A DNA stretch of 64,000 nucleotides, taken from the NCBI RefSeq assembly GCF_014647975.1, contig NZ_BMQF01000012.1, positions 213,240 through 277,239 of the forward strand, written 5' to 3'. The stretch comes from Streptomyces fumigatiscleroticus. Its GTDB lineage: Bacteria > Actinomycetota > Actinomycetes > Streptomycetales > Streptomycetaceae. A program made the translations under genes and the position numbers. Positions 1 through 7,672 of this stretch are shown piece by piece. The notes beneath the pieces were generated by a model. That model worked only from the letters and a program-made list of their open reading frames with translations. It searched no databases and was not told the DNA's origin. Numbering within the stretch: the first letter of the stretch is position 1; each line of letters starts with the position of its first letter.

Positions 1-167
1 AGGATGTCGCCCGGCCGTTCGGGCAGCCAAGCGCGCAGTCTGCCGGCCCAGGCCGCGCGCACCCGCGGATCGCGCAGTCCGTGGTCCGGTTCGTCGTCGA
101 AGACGGCGGCCCGCGCGTCCCAGTCGACACGCGACGGAGTCGGTTCGTCACCGGTGTTGGTCGTCAT
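1..167 (-). CDS. N-terminus of a probable SAM-dependent methyltransferase (cut by window edge)
   Basis: Only the first ~55 codons are inside the window. Reading leftwards from the ATG at 165-167, the protein starts MTTNTGDEPTPSRVDWDARA and continues with an Asp/Glu-rich stretch ending in LPERPGDIL. The pattern of a tryptophan-containing opening, a central DHGL and a final PGDIL just before the window edge is typical of class I methyltransferases, where the SAM-binding glycine motif would come next. That motif lies outside the window, so the family is inferred from the N-terminus only. Its upstream region carries a 27-bp-period direct repeat. Confidence 0.5.
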   Translation of the reverse strand, partial: MTTNTGDEPTPSRVDWDARAAVFDDEPDHGLRDPRVRAAWAGRLRAWLPERPGDI

Positions 168-176
168 GCGGCAAGG

Positions 177-223
177 GTGACACCCGCCACTGACAGTCGA
201 ATCGTGACAACCGCCACTGACAG
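177..223. promoter_or_regulatory. Near-perfect 20-bp direct repeat upstream of the methyltransferase gene
   Basis: Two copies of GTGACAnCCGCCACTGACAG lie at 177-196 and 204-223, differing at one base, with a 27-bp period. They sit 10 bp upstream of the minus-strand start codon at 167. Read on the minus strand each unit is CTGTCAGTGGCGGnTGTCAC, which resembles the -35 part (TGTCRGTG) of the PafBC/RecA-NDp DNA-damage promoter of mycobacteria. The expected TAnnnT -10 is CAnnnT here, so that parallel is weak. A repeated activator or repressor site is the likeliest role. Confidence 0.5.
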
Positions 224-306
224 ACCCGGCGTCCGTGAGGAACTCTCGCGAAAAGGGTCTACCTCCGCGAGATCGCGGAACCCGGTGGATCCTGAAGGAG
301 GCAGTT

Positions 307-441
307 ATGCGCCGTGTGACCGTGCAGAAGCCCCTGAAGAAGGCGGACACCCGCCAGGTCCGCGAGGAGGCCGACGAGCGCCCCTCCGGGCGGCCGGAGG
401 TCCGGAAGGACATCGCGCGCACGTGGTGGCCGGAGAGCTGA
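307..441 (+). CDS. Small basic protein of 44 residues, function unknown
   Basis: A 44-codon frame starts at ATG 307, just after a good ribosome binding site (AAGGAGG near 294-300). The frame stays open upstream to 235, but this site decides the start. The product is hydrophilic and charged: MRRVTVQKPLKKADTRQ, then Arg/Glu-rich sequence, ending in RTWWPES. There is no signal peptide, membrane segment or cysteine pair. The paired tryptophans near the C-terminus and the strong ribosome binding site argue that it is translated. I do not recognise a family. Confidence 0.5.
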   Translation: MRRVTVQKPLKKADTRQVREEADERPSGRPEVRKDIARTWWPES

Positions 442-642
442 CCGGCCCGGCTCCGGCACAGCGGCGGGCCGGCGGCGGCGGCCGGCTACCTCAGCGCAGT
501 CTGAGCACTCCCTTAACGCGACCATAAGGATCTCCGTCAGCGGCCCGGTGCGGGCGATCGCACGGTTTCCCGGGGCTAGCTTGCTGATCACCCCCCACGG
601 GTTCCGGCCCCAGCATCCAGCGACCGTTCCCAGGAGTTCCGC

Positions 643-1737
643 ATGCCCTTCCCCAAGCTCTCGGCCGTTCCCCTGCGCCGCGGGGCCGCCGCCGTCGCCG
701 CCGTCGGTGTCGCCCCGCTGCTGCTGACCGCGCTGTCCGCGGCGCCCGCCGCCGCGCACGGCACCCTGGGCGACCCCGTCAGCCGGGTCCTTCAGTGCTA
801 CGGCGAGAACCCCGAGAGCCCGACGTCGAACGCCTGCAAGGCGGCGGTCGGGACCGGCGGCACCCAGGCGCTCTACGACTGGAACGGCATCCGCATAGGC
901 GACGCGGACGGGCAGCACCGGACGCTGATCCCGGACGGCAAGCTGTGCAGCGCCGGCAGCGAGGAGTTCAAGGGGCTCGACCTGGCCCGCGCCGACTGGC
1001 CGGCCACCAGCGTGAGCAGCGGCTCCTACACCTTCAAGTACCGCGTGACCGCCCAGCACAAGGGCACGATGACGGCCTACATCACCAAGGAGGGCTACGA
1101 CCCGGCCCAGCCGCTGGCCTGGGACGACCTGGACCTGGACAACCCGGTGGCGACGGTCACCGACCCGGCCGCGTCGGACGGCTACTACACGTTCTCCGGG
1201 ACCCTCCCCCAGCGCACCGGCCGGCAGCTCATCTACCTGATCTGGCAGCGCTCGGACAGCCCGGAGGCGTTCTACTCCTGCTCCGACGTCACGTACGGCG
1301 GCGGCACCGGCACCTCGGACGGCTCCGGCACCGGCACCGGCACCGGCACCGGCACCGGCAGCACGGACGTCACGGAGGGCACGGAGGGCACGGAGGGCCC
1401 GGACGGTGCCGGCACCGCCTCCCCCGCCCCGGCCGCCTCGGCGCCCACCGACGAGCAGATCGAGGCGGGGGCCGACCGGTCGACCGTCGAGAACCACGGC
1501 CACGGGGACAACGACCCGGGCACGACGGCGGACCCGGCCGAGGCCCACACCGGGAACCACTCCGCGGGCAACCGGCTGAAGGCGGACGGCGCGTCGGAGA
1601 ACCTCGCCGAGACCGGCGGCGACAGCTCCACCCCGTACCTCGCCGTCGGGGGCGCCGCCGTCCTGGCGCTCGGCGCGTCGGTCCTGTTCGCGTCGGCCCG
1701 CCGACGGGCGCTGGGCGGCGGCCGCCACGGCCGCTGA
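643..1737 (+). CDS. Cell-wall-anchored AA10 lytic polysaccharide monooxygenase
   Basis: The 364-residue precursor has a Sec signal peptide (about 1-38) ending in AAA, so the mature protein begins with His39. This is the copper-binding N-terminal histidine of AA10 enzymes, which cleave chitin or cellulose oxidatively. The second histidine-brace residue is His139 in VTAQHKGTMTA, and the axial aromatic lies in EAFYSCSDV. A Gly-Thr linker encoded by five GGCACC hexamers and a TEG repeat follow. The C-terminus has a sortase signal, LAETG at 321-325, then a hydrophobic segment and a basic tail. LAETG fits class E sortase substrates such as long chaplins, so the enzyme is probably fixed to peptidoglycan. 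Streptomyces coelicolor SCO1734, as I recall it, is similar. The start follows CAGGAGTTCCGC. A terminator hairpin follows the stop. Confidence 0.88.
   Translation: MPFPKLSAVPLRRGAAAVAAVGVAPLLLTALSAAPAAAHGTLGDPVSRVLQCYGENPESPTSNACKAAVGTGGTQALYDWNGIRIGDADGQHRTLIPDGKLCSAGSEEFKGLDLARADWPATSVSSGSYTFKYRVTAQHKGTMTAYITKEGYDPAQPLAWDDLDLDNPVATVTDPAASDGYYTFSGTLPQRTGRQLIYLIWQRSDSPEAFYSCSDVTYGGGTGTSDGSGTGTGTGTGTGSTDVTEGTEGTEGPDGAGTASPAPAASAPTDEQIEAGADRSTVENHGHGDNDPGTTADPAEAHTGNHSAGNRLKADGASENLAETGGDSSTPYLAVGGAAVLALGASVLFASARRRALGGGRHGR
1327..1398. repeat. Hexamer and nonamer repeats encoding the LPMO linker
   Basis: Five tandem GGCACC units (1327-1356) encode Gly-Thr dipeptides, and three tandem ACGGAGGGC units (1372-1398) encode TEG. 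These are in-frame tandem repeats in the flexible linker of the monooxygenase. Copy number is likely to vary between strains. Confidence 0.85.
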
Positions 1738-1743
1738 GCAGGC

Positions 1744-1788
1744 GACGCGGGGTCCGTCCGGCGGCTCGGGCCGGACGGGCCCCGCGTC
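1744..1788. terminator. Bidirectional hairpin terminator
   Basis: A long inverted repeat pairs 1744-1762 with 1770-1788 (GACGCGGG..CCGTCCGGC against GCCGGACG..CCCCGCGTC), with one internal mismatch pair. It lies between the convergent monooxygenase and MarR genes. It has no U-tract, which is normal for Streptomyces. Confidence 0.75.
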
Positions 1789-1801
1789 CGTGCCGCCGGG
1801 G

Positions 1802-2257
1802 TCACCAGGCGGGCCTGACCGGGCCGCGCGGCGCGATGCGCAGCAAGTTCTCGCGCAGCACGCCCACTTCGGTCTCGCCCAGCACGGCCACCCACGCCCG
1901 CACGGCCTCGGCGGCCGCCTCCTCAGCGGCCCGCGTGCAGGCCAGGCCCCGGTCGGTCAGCACGACCAGCCGGGCGCGCGCGTCATCGGGGTGCGGGCGG
2001 CGCTCGGCGTACCCCTTGCGGACCAGCTCGTCGACGAGCTGGCTGGCGGCCTGCTTGGTGACGCCCAGGTGGACGGCGAGGTCGGTGGCCGTGGCGCCGC
2101 CCGGGGCGAGCCGGGTGAAGGCGAAGCCGTGCGCGGGCCGCAGGCCCTCGAAACCACGGGCGACCACACCGTCGTGGATGCGCCGGGTGAGGTCACCGGC
2201 GACGGCGAGCAGGGTTGCGGACAGGGTCATGGCTTCGGAGTTCTGCACGGGGACCAT
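1802..2257 (-). CDS. MarR-family transcriptional regulator
   Basis: The 151-residue protein has the MarR winged helix: the recognition region reads TDLAVHLGVTKQAASQLVDEL, followed by the wing RRPHPDDARARLVVLTDRG, whose DxRxR pattern is diagnostic. These regulators dimerise and usually repress an adjacent divergent gene until a small molecule binds. The start at 2257 is preceded by GAGGTG four bases upstream; the frame remains open to 2281 but without a better site. The gene is divergent from the cupin gene at 2357. The shared 99-bp interval holds three copies of one palindrome, so autorepression plus control of the cupin gene is the natural reading. The ligand is unknown. Confidence 0.88.
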   Translation of the reverse strand: MVPVQNSEAMTLSATLLAVAGDLTRRIHDGVVARGFEGLRPAHGFAFTRLAPGGATATDLAVHLGVTKQAASQLVDELVRKGYAERRPHPDDARARLVVLTDRGLACTRAAEEAAAEAVRAWVAVLGETEVGVLRENLLRIAPRGPVRPAW

Positions 2258-2275
2258 CAAACACCTCGGCCAACC

Positions 2276-2342
2276 AGTCAAGCAGCTTGACTAACTGGTC
2301 AAGGCGGTTGACCATGGAGACGTATAGTCAACCATCTTGACC
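2276..2342. promoter_or_regulatory. Triple 17-bp operator between marR and the cupin gene
   Basis: Three related palindromes share the core GTCAA-N5/7-TTGAC: AGTCAAGCAGCTTGACT (2276-2292), GGTCAAGGCGGTTGACC (2297-2313) and AGTCAACCATCTTGACC (2326-2342). Centres are 21 and 29 bp apart. A TATAGT at 2323-2328 could be the -10 of the cupin promoter and overlaps the third site. The spacing and sequence are typical of MarR operators. Confidence 0.8.
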
Positions 2343-2356
2343 AGTTGGAGGCCGTC

Positions 2357-2731
2357 ATGCCCGTCGTCCGCCCGTCCGAGGCCGTGGTCCACGAGATGCA
2401 CGGCGCCCGTTTCGTCTCGTACGCCACCCCGCTCACCGGCAGCAGGGAGCTGTGCGCCTGGCGGGGCGAGATCCCCGCGGGCACCAGGGCGCCCGTGCAC
2501 ACCGTCAGTCACGAGGAGATCCTCCATGTGCTCGACGGAGAGCTGCTGGTGACGCTGGACGGCCGGACCGAGCGGGTCGCCGCGGGTGACACGCTGATCG
2601 TCAACTCCGGCTCGGCGCTCGGCGTCGAGAACCCGGCCGACCGGACCGCGGTCACCTGGGTCACCACGTCCGTGGGCCTGTCGGCGGAACTGGCGGACGG
2701 GACCCGGATCACTCCGCCCTGGACCCGGTGA
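2357..2731 (+). CDS. Small cupin-fold protein
   Basis: A 124-residue single-domain cupin. The first cupin motif appears as PVHTVSHEEILHVLDGELLVTLDG (shown in part: HTVSHEEILHVLDGE), with two His and a Glu positioned to bind a metal, followed by the turn VAAGDTLIVNSGSALGVEN. The start at ATG 2357 has GGAGG at 2347-2351. It is divergent from the MarR gene and shares its operators, so it is probably the regulated target. Cupins of this size may isomerise, decarboxylate or bind small molecules; the sequence does not say which. A possible role is detoxifying or sensing the MarR ligand. Confidence 0.8.
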   Translation: MPVVRPSEAVVHEMHGARFVSYATPLTGSRELCAWRGEIPAGTRAPVHTVSHEEILHVLDGELLVTLDGRTERVAAGDTLIVNSGSALGVENPADRTAVTWVTTSVGLSAELADGTRITPPWTR

Positions 2732-2768
2732 CCTTCCTCTTCCGCCCTTCCGGGGACACGACGGCCTC

Positions 2769-2807
2769 GCCCGGGGAGCGCGCGGTGTCAGCCCGCGCTC
2801 CCCGGGC
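2769..2807. terminator. Hairpin terminator overlapping the end of dnaE2
   Basis: GCCCGGGGAGCGCG (2769-2782) pairs perfectly with CGCGCTCCCCGGGC (2794-2807). The right arm encodes the last residues of DnaE2 and the stop codon lies in the loop region, so this one hairpin closes both the cupin and dnaE2 transcripts. Confidence 0.7.
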
Positions 2808-5800
2808 TCCGGTGCCACAGCTTCCTGCCCGCCGCGGGCCCTTCGCCCGCCGGGCGCACATCGGCCCAGGGATGCATCTCGTACCCCGTGGACATGCGGA
2901 TGCGCCGCCGTTCCATCGCGTCCTGGGCCGCGGAGCCGGTGGGCGCGGGCAGCCCGTCGGAACCGGCGAGCCGTCCGCGCGCCGGGCCATCGCCGCCGTC
3001 GGGCCCGTCGTCGGGCCCCGGGCCGGAACCGCCCACGCCGGCCAGCCGGGCCGCGACCCCCTCCAGCCCCTCCTCCCGGCGCACCTCCAGCAGTTCGGCG
3101 AGGTTCCAGACGGCGGTGCCCACCACGCTGAAGCTGCGCGGACCGCGGCGCTGCACCACCCCGCGCACCAGCAGCAGCCAGGAGTGGAAGACGGTGTGCG
3201 CGCAGGCGTCGTGGGAGTCGTCGAAGAAGGCGAGGTCGACCAGGCCGGTGCCGTCGTCCAGGGTGCTGAAGATGACCCGCCTGCCGGAGCGGACCGGCGG
3301 CGTCTGGGTGGCCGCCTTGGCGCCCGCGACCAGCACCGTCTCACCGTTGCGCACCTCGCGCAGCCGGCGCGCCGGCACCACGCCCAGCTCGTCGAGGAAG
3401 GTGCGGTGGTCGTCCATCAGATTGCGCGAGGCGTCCATGGACAGCACGCCCAGCTCGGCGCTGAGCCGCTCCTCGGAGGTGAGGTCGGGCAGCCCGGCCG
3501 ACGCGGTCCCGCGCCCGTCCGCCAGGGGAAGCTGGTCCCCGCCCGTGCCCCGGGCCCCGCGGGCTCCCCGGTGCAGCTCGGTCAGGTGCAGTTGCAGGTC
3601 GCGGCGGTTGGCGCCGAAGGAGTCCAGCGCGCCGACCTGGGCCAGCCGCCCGGCCAGCGGGCGGCTGGGCCGGGCCCGTTCCCAGAAGTCGAGCAGCGAG
3701 GCGTACGGCTGTCCCTCGGCGATCCGCCCGGCCTCGGCCTCGCTGATGCCGTGCACGTCGGAGAAGGCCAGCCGGAGCCCCCATGTCCCCGGCCCCGATG
3801 CCCCCGGCTCAGACACCAGTTCGATACGGTGGGTGACCCCCGACTCGTTCACGTCCAGCGGCAGGATCGGCACCCCGCGCCGCCGCGCGTCCGCCAGCAG
3901 CAGCCGCTTGGGGTACATCCCGGGGTCGTGCGTGAGCAGCCCCGCGTAGAAGGCGGCCGGGTGATGGGCCTTCAGCCACGCCGACTGGTACGTCGGCACC
4001 GCGAAGGCGACCGCGTGCGCCTTGCAGAAGCCGTACGACCCGAAGGCCTCGACGATCTCCCAGGTGCGCTGGATCGTCTCCGCGTCGTAGCCGCGCGCCG
4101 CCGCGTGCTGGGCGAACCAGACCTTGATCCGTCCCTGTGACTCCTCGTCGGACAGCCCGCGCCGCACCCGGTCCGCCTCGCCGGGCCCGCAGCCGGTCAT
4201 GGTGTCGATGATGGCGATGACCTGCTCGTGGAAGACGACGACGCCGTACGTCTCCCTCAGCGGTCCCTTCAGGTCCGGGTGCGGATAGCGCTCCGGCGCC
4301 CGGCCGTGCCGGGCCTCGATGAACGGCCGCACCATGTCGGCGGCGACCGGACCCGGCCGGAAGAGGGAGATGTCGACGACCAGGTCGTGGAACGTGGCCG
4401 GCTGGAGCCGTCCGACCAGGTCCCGCTGGCCCGGCGACTCGATCTGGAAGCAGCCGAGCGTCTCGGCGGTGCGGATCAGCCCGTACGTCGCCGGGTCGTC
4501 GGGCGGCACCGCGTCCAGGTCGATCCGCTCCCCCGTCGCCCGCTCCACCTCGGCGACCGCGTGCGCCATCGCGGACTGCATCCGCACACCCAGCACGTCC
4601 AGCTTGAGCAGCCCCAGCTCCTCGACGTCCTCCTTGTCGAACTGGCTCATGGGCAGGCTCTCGCCGCTGGTCGGCACGACCGGCGTACGGGCGAGCAGGG
4701 AGGCGTCGGAGAGCAGCACGCCGCAGGGGTGCATGGCGACACCGCGCGGGAGGGCGTCCAGCGCCTCGACCAGCTCCCACAGCTTGCCGTACTTCTCCCG
4801 CTCCCCCGCCAGCGCCCGCAGCTCGGGCAGCTCGTCCAGGGCCGCGCGGGCGTCGCGGGCGCGGATGTGCGGGAAGGACTTGGCGATGCGGTCGATCTCG
4901 GCCGGGTCCATGGACAGGGCGGCGCCGACGTCGCGGATCGCGTGGCGCACGCGGTACGTCTCCGGCATGGCGACCGTCGCCACCCGCTCGGTGCCGAACC
5001 GGTCGATGATCGCGCGGTAGACCTCGATACGGCGGGCCGACTCCACGTCGATGTCGATGTCGGGCAGCACGACCCGTTCCTTGGACAGGAAGCGCTCCAT
5101 CAGCAGCCCGTGCTCGACCGGGTCGGCGTGCGCGATGCCGAGGAGGTGGTTGACCAGACAGCCCGCGCCGGAGCCGCGGGCGGCGACCCGGATGCCCATG
5201 TCCCGTACGTCGTCCACGACCTGGGCGACGGTCAGGAAGTAGGAGGCGAAGCCGTGGTGGGCGATGATGTCCAGCTCCCGGTGCATCCGCTCCCAGTACG
5301 CGTGCCGCCGGTCGTGGCCGAGCCGCACCATGCCCGCCGCCGCCCGGGAGGCCAGCGCGCGCTGCGCGGTGCGGCGGCCGGCGCCGACCAGATGCGGCTC
5401 GGGGAAGTGGACGGTGCCGATGCCGAGGTCGTCCTCGGGGTCGACCAGGCACGCGGCGGCCGTCGCCTGCGTCTGGTCCAGCAGGTGCCGGGCGGCCTCG
5501 CGCCCGAAGCCGGCGGCCTCGGCGATCCGCTCGGCGGCGTGCCGCATGGCCTGAGGCTCCTTCAGCCAGGCCTCGCCGGAGTCCAGCCCCCTCGCCGGGT
5601 CGACGGGGACCAGCCGGCGGGCGGCGTCCAGGACGTCGGCGACCGGGCCCATGCCGGGGTCGGCGTAGCGGACGGCGTTGCTGAGCACCGGGCGCACCCG
5701 CTGCTCGGCGGCGAAGCCGACGGTGCGGGCGGCGAGGCGCAGGGAGCCGGGCCCGGTGCCGGTACGGCCGTGCCAGACGGCCTCCAGGCGCAGGGCGTCG

Positions 5801-6333
5801 CCGTAGACCTCGCGCCAGGGGGCGAGCAGCCGGGCCGCGCGGTCGGGGCGGCCGGCGGCCAGGGCGCGGCCGACGTCGGAGTCGGGGCCGAGCAGCACGG
5901 TCAGGCCGTCGGCGTGGTTGTCGGCCCAGGACAGCAGGGGGGTCCGGGGCGCTGTGTGGGCGGCGGAGACCAGCCGGCACAGGTCGGCCCAGCCGCGGGC
6001 GCCGTCCCGGGCGAGGAAGGTGGCACGGGGGGCCGATTCGTCGATGAAGGCACCGCCGCGCACCGGGGTGCGGCGCCGGTCCCGGCGTACGGCCGCCTCC
6101 TGCCGTACCGGCTCGGGGGCCGCCACCGCCAGGTCCGCGCCGAACAGCGGGCGGACGCCCGCCTTCGCGCAGGCCTTGGCGAAGCGGACCGTGCCGGCGA
6201 CGGTGTCGCGGTCGGTGAGGGCGAGGGCGTCCATGCCCCGCTCCACGGCCCGCTCGGCCAGCCGCTCCGGGTGGGAGGCGCCGTGGCGCAGGGAGAACCC
6301 GGAGACGGTGTGCAGATGCGTGAAACCCGGCAC
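2788..6333 (-). CDS. dnaE2: Error-prone DNA polymerase DnaE2 (Pol III alpha-type)
   Basis: The protein has ~1181 residues. It opens with a PHP domain (PGFTHLHTVSGFSLRHGAS), continues into the C-family polymerase core with the catalytic-aspartate motif LPDIDIDVES near residue 430, and ends with an OB-fold region (about 1010-1090). It is shorter than replicative DnaE (~1180 versus ~1200 with a longer tail) and carries the DnaE2 style of PHP residues, where HLHVHS is HLHTVS. DnaE2 does damage-induced translesion synthesis, normally with ImuA'/ImuB, which are not in this window. I prefer the GTG at 6333, five bases after GGGAGG, over an in-frame GTG at 6348. A LexA-type box lies 37 bp upstream, so SOS control is expected. 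Confidence 0.93.
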   Translation of the reverse strand: MPGFTHLHTVSGFSLRHGASHPERLAERAVERGMDALALTDRDTVAGTVRFAKACAKAGVRPLFGADLAVAAPEPVRQEAAVRRDRRRTPVRGGAFIDESAPRATFLARDGARGWADLCRLVSAAHTAPRTPLLSWADNHADGLTVLLGPDSDVGRALAAGRPDRAARLLAPWREVYGDALRLEAVWHGRTGTGPGSLRLAARTVGFAAEQRVRPVLSNAVRYADPGMGPVADVLDAARRLVPVDPARGLDSGEAWLKEPQAMRHAAERIAEAAGFGREAARHLLDQTQATAAACLVDPEDDLGIGTVHFPEPHLVGAGRRTAQRALASRAAAGMVRLGHDRRHAYWERMHRELDIIAHHGFASYFLTVAQVVDDVRDMGIRVAARGSGAGCLVNHLLGIAHADPVEHGLLMERFLSKERVVLPDIDIDVESARRIEVYRAIIDRFGTERVATVAMPETYRVRHAIRDVGAALSMDPAEIDRIAKSFPHIRARDARAALDELPELRALAGEREKYGKLWELVEALDALPRGVAMHPCGVLLSDASLLARTPVVPTSGESLPMSQFDKEDVEELGLLKLDVLGVRMQSAMAHAVAEVERATGERIDLDAVPPDDPATYGLIRTAETLGCFQIESPGQRDLVGRLQPATFHDLVVDISLFRPGPVAADMVRPFIEARHGRAPERYPHPDLKGPLRETYGVVVFHEQVIAIIDTMTGCGPGEADRVRRGLSDEESQGRIKVWFAQHAAARGYDAETIQRTWEIVEAFGSYGFCKAHAVAFAVPTYQSAWLKAHHPAAFYAGLLTHDPGMYPKRLLLADARRRGVPILPLDVNESGVTHRIELVSEPGASGPGTWGLRLAFSDVHGISEAEAGRIAEGQPYASLLDFWERARPSRPLAGRLAQVGALDSFGANRRDLQLHLTELHRGARGARGTGGDQLPLADGRGTASAGLPDLTSEERLSAELGVLSMDASRNLMDDHRTFLDELGVVPARRLREVRNGETVLVAGAKAATQTPPVRSGRRVIFSTLDDGTGLVDLAFFDDSHDACAHTVFHSWLLLVRGVVQRRGPRSFSVVGTAVWNLAELLEVRREEGLEGVAARLAGVGGSGPGPDDGPDGGDGPARGRLAGSDGLPAPTGSAAQDAMERRRIRMSTGYEMHPWADVRPAGEGPAAGRKLWHRSPGSAG

Positions 6334-6369
6334 ACGCACCTCCCGCACTCGTGGACCCCGTCAGTCCTC

Positions 6370-6381
6370 GAACGTTTGTTC
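6370..6381. promoter_or_regulatory. LexA (SOS) box upstream of dnaE2
   Basis: GAACGTTTGTTC is a GAAC-N4-GTTC palindrome; with its flanks (TC before, CC after) it matches 14 of 16 positions of the actinobacterial box TCGAACnnnnGTTCGA. It lies 37-48 bp upstream of the dnaE2 start. LexA repression of dnaE2 is established in Mycobacterium; here it is inferred from the site. Confidence 0.8.
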
Positions 6382-6486
6382 CCAACTACCTCACCCTCAC
6401 CATACCTCCATTCTCGAATATCTGTACGACATCCGTTCGGACCCGTCCCACCTGCGCAAACGTCCGGCGCACCAGAGCGTGGGGGC

Positions 6487-7545
6487 ATGACGCAGATCCC
6501 CCGGGCCGACACTCCCCGCGGCTCCTTCCTCACCGAGGTGAAGGACGCCGTCACCCCGCGGGCCACACTGCTGGTGATCGGCGTGGTCGCGCTCCAGCTG
6601 CTGTTCATCGCCTCCTACGTGGGGGCTCTGCACGACCCGGAGCCGAAGGACGTGCCCTTCGGGGTCGTCGCGCCCACGGGCGCGGCCGAGCAGGCGGTGG
6701 CCCGGCGGCTGGAGCGGCTGCCCGGCTCACCGCTGGACCCGCGCGCGGTGACCGACGAGACCACCGCGCGGAAGCAGATCATGGACCGGGACATCGACGG
6801 CGCACTCCTCGTGCACCCGTCCGGCACCACCGACACCCTCCTGGTCGCCTCCGGCGGCGGCACCGTCCTCGCCACCACCCTGGAGACCCTCACGACCACG
6901 CTGGAGAAGTCCGAGGGGCGCGCACTGCGGACCGTCGACGTGGCCCCGGCCTCCGGCCGGGACTTCGACGGCCTGTCCTCCTTCTACCTGGTCGTCGGCT
7001 GGTGCGTGGGCGGCTATCTGTGCGCCTCGATCCTGGCGATCAGCGCCGGCGCCCGGCCCGCCGGTCCGCGCCGCGCGGCGATCCGGCTGATCGTGATGGC
7101 GCTGGTCTCGATCGTCGGGGGCCTGGGCGGCGCGGTGATCATCGGGCCGGTGCTGGGCGCCCTGCCCGGCAGCGTGGCGGGCCTGTGGGGCCTCGGTGCC
7201 CTGATCACCTTCGCCGTCGGCGCCGCCACGCTCGCGCTCCAGGGCCTCTTCGGGGTCGTCGGCATCGGGCTGGCGATCCTGCTCGTGGTGATCGCGGGCA
7301 ACCCGAGCGCGGGCGGCGCCTTCCCGCTGCCGATGCTGCCGCCGTTCTGGAAGGCGATCGGCCCGGCGCTGCCGCCGGGCGCGGGCACCTGGGCGGCCCG
7401 CTCCATCGCCTACTTCCGGACAAACGCCCTGACCGGCGCACTGCTGGTGCTCTCGGCCTGGGCGGTGGCGGGCGTGGTGGTCACCCTGCTGGCGGCGGCA
7501 CTGCGCGGAAAGCGGCGGGAGGCCCGCCTGCCCACACAGGCGTAG
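6487..7545 (+). CDS. ABC-2/YhgE-type integral membrane protein
   Basis: The 352-residue protein has a first membrane helix at about 27-47 (LLVIGVVALQLLFIASYVGAL), a ~130-residue extracytoplasmic domain beginning DPEPKDVPFGVVAPTG, and five further helices from about residue 160. This layout, with a soluble loop between helix 1 and the rest, is that of ABC-2 permease and YhgE/Pip-related proteins (DUF3533-like). They act in export or as cell-surface proteins. No ATPase gene is adjacent, so it may pair with a distant one or act alone. It starts at ATG 6487 and is divergent from dnaE2. No substrate can be assigned. Confidence 0.75.
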   Translation: MTQIPRADTPRGSFLTEVKDAVTPRATLLVIGVVALQLLFIASYVGALHDPEPKDVPFGVVAPTGAAEQAVARRLERLPGSPLDPRAVTDETTARKQIMDRDIDGALLVHPSGTTDTLLVASGGGTVLATTLETLTTTLEKSEGRALRTVDVAPASGRDFDGLSSFYLVVGWCVGGYLCASILAISAGARPAGPRRAAIRLIVMALVSIVGGLGGAVIIGPVLGALPGSVAGLWGLGALITFAVGAATLALQGLFGVVGIGLAILLVVIAGNPSAGGAFPLPMLPPFWKAIGPALPPGAGTWAARSIAYFRTNALTGALLVLSAWAVAGVVVTLLAAALRGKRREARLPTQA

Positions 7546-7546
7546 A

Positions 7547-7571
7547 GGCAGGGCAGGGCAGGGCAGGGCAG
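7547..7571. repeat. Five tandem GGCAG units
   Basis: A perfect 5 x 5-bp tandem repeat lies just after the stop codon of the membrane protein gene, followed by a GCACG/CACGC-rich stretch to about 7620. It is non-coding. Slippage would not affect a protein. Confidence 0.8.
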
Positions 7572-7623
7572 CAAGAACGCGGGCACGCGCACGGACACAC
7601 GCACGAGCACGCGCACGGACGCG

Positions 7624-7657
7624 GCGGAGTCCCGCCCCTCGCGGGGCGCGACTCCGC
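7624..7657 (-). terminator. Hairpin terminator after the streptogrisin D-like gene
   Basis: GCGGAGTC (7624-7631) pairs with GACTCCGC (7650-7657), with inner CGCCCC/GGGGCG pairing. It lies 16 bp past the stop of the minus-strand protease gene. Confidence 0.7.
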
Positions 7658-7672
7658 TCGCGCCGACGCGGA

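Noticed and set aside
4228..7545. A very long open frame antisense to dnaE2 running into the membrane protein gene
   Set aside because: High-GC bias leaves antisense frames open. Only the part from 6487 has a start and a sensible protein; the rest is Arg/Gln/His low-complexity sequence.
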